Source: Acidimicrobiia bacterium (lineage in GTDB: Bacteria > Actinomycetota > Acidimicrobiia > Acidimicrobiales > JACDCH01). Taken from it: 7,802 nucleotides of DNA. Position 1 is the stretch's first letter, and each line of letters starts with the position of its first letter. Shown piece after piece: positions 7,638 through 7,802 of the stretch. The stretch spans positions 1 to 7,802 of the forward strand of contig JACDCH010000029.1 of NCBI GenBank assembly GCA_013694495.1. Reading direction: 5' to 3'. The notes beneath the pieces were generated by a model. The model made no database searches, was not told the DNA's origin, and saw nothing but the letters and a program-made list of their open reading frames with translations. Made by a program: the position numbers and the translations under genes.

Positions 7638-7802
7638 CTAGCGCGTCACCATCGCGGCCCGGTGGTCGTCGAGCTGGGCGGCGAGGGCGGCGTCGGTTAT
7701 CGAGAGCATCTGGACGACGAGCAGGGCGGCGTTCATGGCGCCGCCGATGGCCACGGTGGCCACCGGGATGCCCTTGGGCATCTGCACGGTGGCGTAGAGG
7801 GC
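7638..7802 (-). CDS. purE: 5-(carboxyamino)imidazole ribonucleotide mutase, C-terminal part (cut by window edge)
   Basis: The minus strand from the window edge to the TAG at 7638-7640 encodes 54 residues that match the C-terminus of PurE: VQMPKGIPVATVAIGG (visible residues 6-21) and MNAALLVVQML (23-33) correspond to the family's conserved QMP-G-PVATVAI and NA-LLA segments. PurE converts N5-CAIR to CAIR, the substrate of PurC, whose gene lies further along the same strand. The active-site region and start lie outside the window. The tail after the last conserved helix (ITDAALAAQLDDHRAAMVTR) is usual for the family. Separation from purB by two plus-strand genes means it is not in one uninterrupted operon with purB and purC. 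Confidence 0.9.
   Translation of the reverse strand, partial: ALYATVQMPKGIPVATVAIGGAMNAALLVVQMLSITDAALAAQLDDHRAAMVTR

Overview
The window is uniformly GC-rich, with GTG, TTG and probably CTG starts, few T tracts and an actinobacterial-looking tRNA pair. This suggests a high-GC Gram-positive (Actinomycetota; an Acidimicrobiia-like relative is plausible but not proven from sequence alone). Most of it is core chromosome, but the left end looks like the edge of an integrated element.

Layout from left to right. Positions 1-161 hold no recognisable gene. At 162-917 (+) is the catalytic part of a tyrosine recombinase with all active-site residues but no visible N-terminal DNA-binding domains. Positions 918-1069 form a repeat- and hairpin-rich spacer, followed by tRNA-Phe(GAA) and tRNA-Asp(GTC), both on the minus strand. 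The recombinase runs toward the 3' end of tRNA-Phe, the classic geometry of an island inserted into a tRNA gene, so the element should lie to the left of about 1070.

From 1294 to 4997 a minus-strand operon runs purB, purC, then a thiolase-like gene that overlaps the purC stop codon by four bases and appears to start at CTG. PurC makes SAICAR from CAIR and aspartate, and PurB splits SAICAR to AICAR and fumarate and also makes AMP from adenylosuccinate. The thiolase-like protein has no cysteine before residue 228, so it lacks the usual thiolase nucleophile.

Divergent from purB is a small zinc-binding protein gene (about 5087-5401, +) of unknown function. It is followed by a large membrane acyltransferase with a C-terminal SGNH domain (5508-7595, +), probably acting on a cell-surface glycan. 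The right edge holds the C-terminus of PurE on the minus strand (7638-7802, partial), which makes CAIR, the PurC substrate. The purine genes purE, purB and purC are thus all on one strand, with the two plus-strand genes lying between purE and purB.

I found no CRISPR array, insertion sequence or obvious defence system. The least ordinary parts are the putative attachment region at 918-1078, the CTG-started thiolase-like gene without a nucleophile, and the B-box-like small protein.
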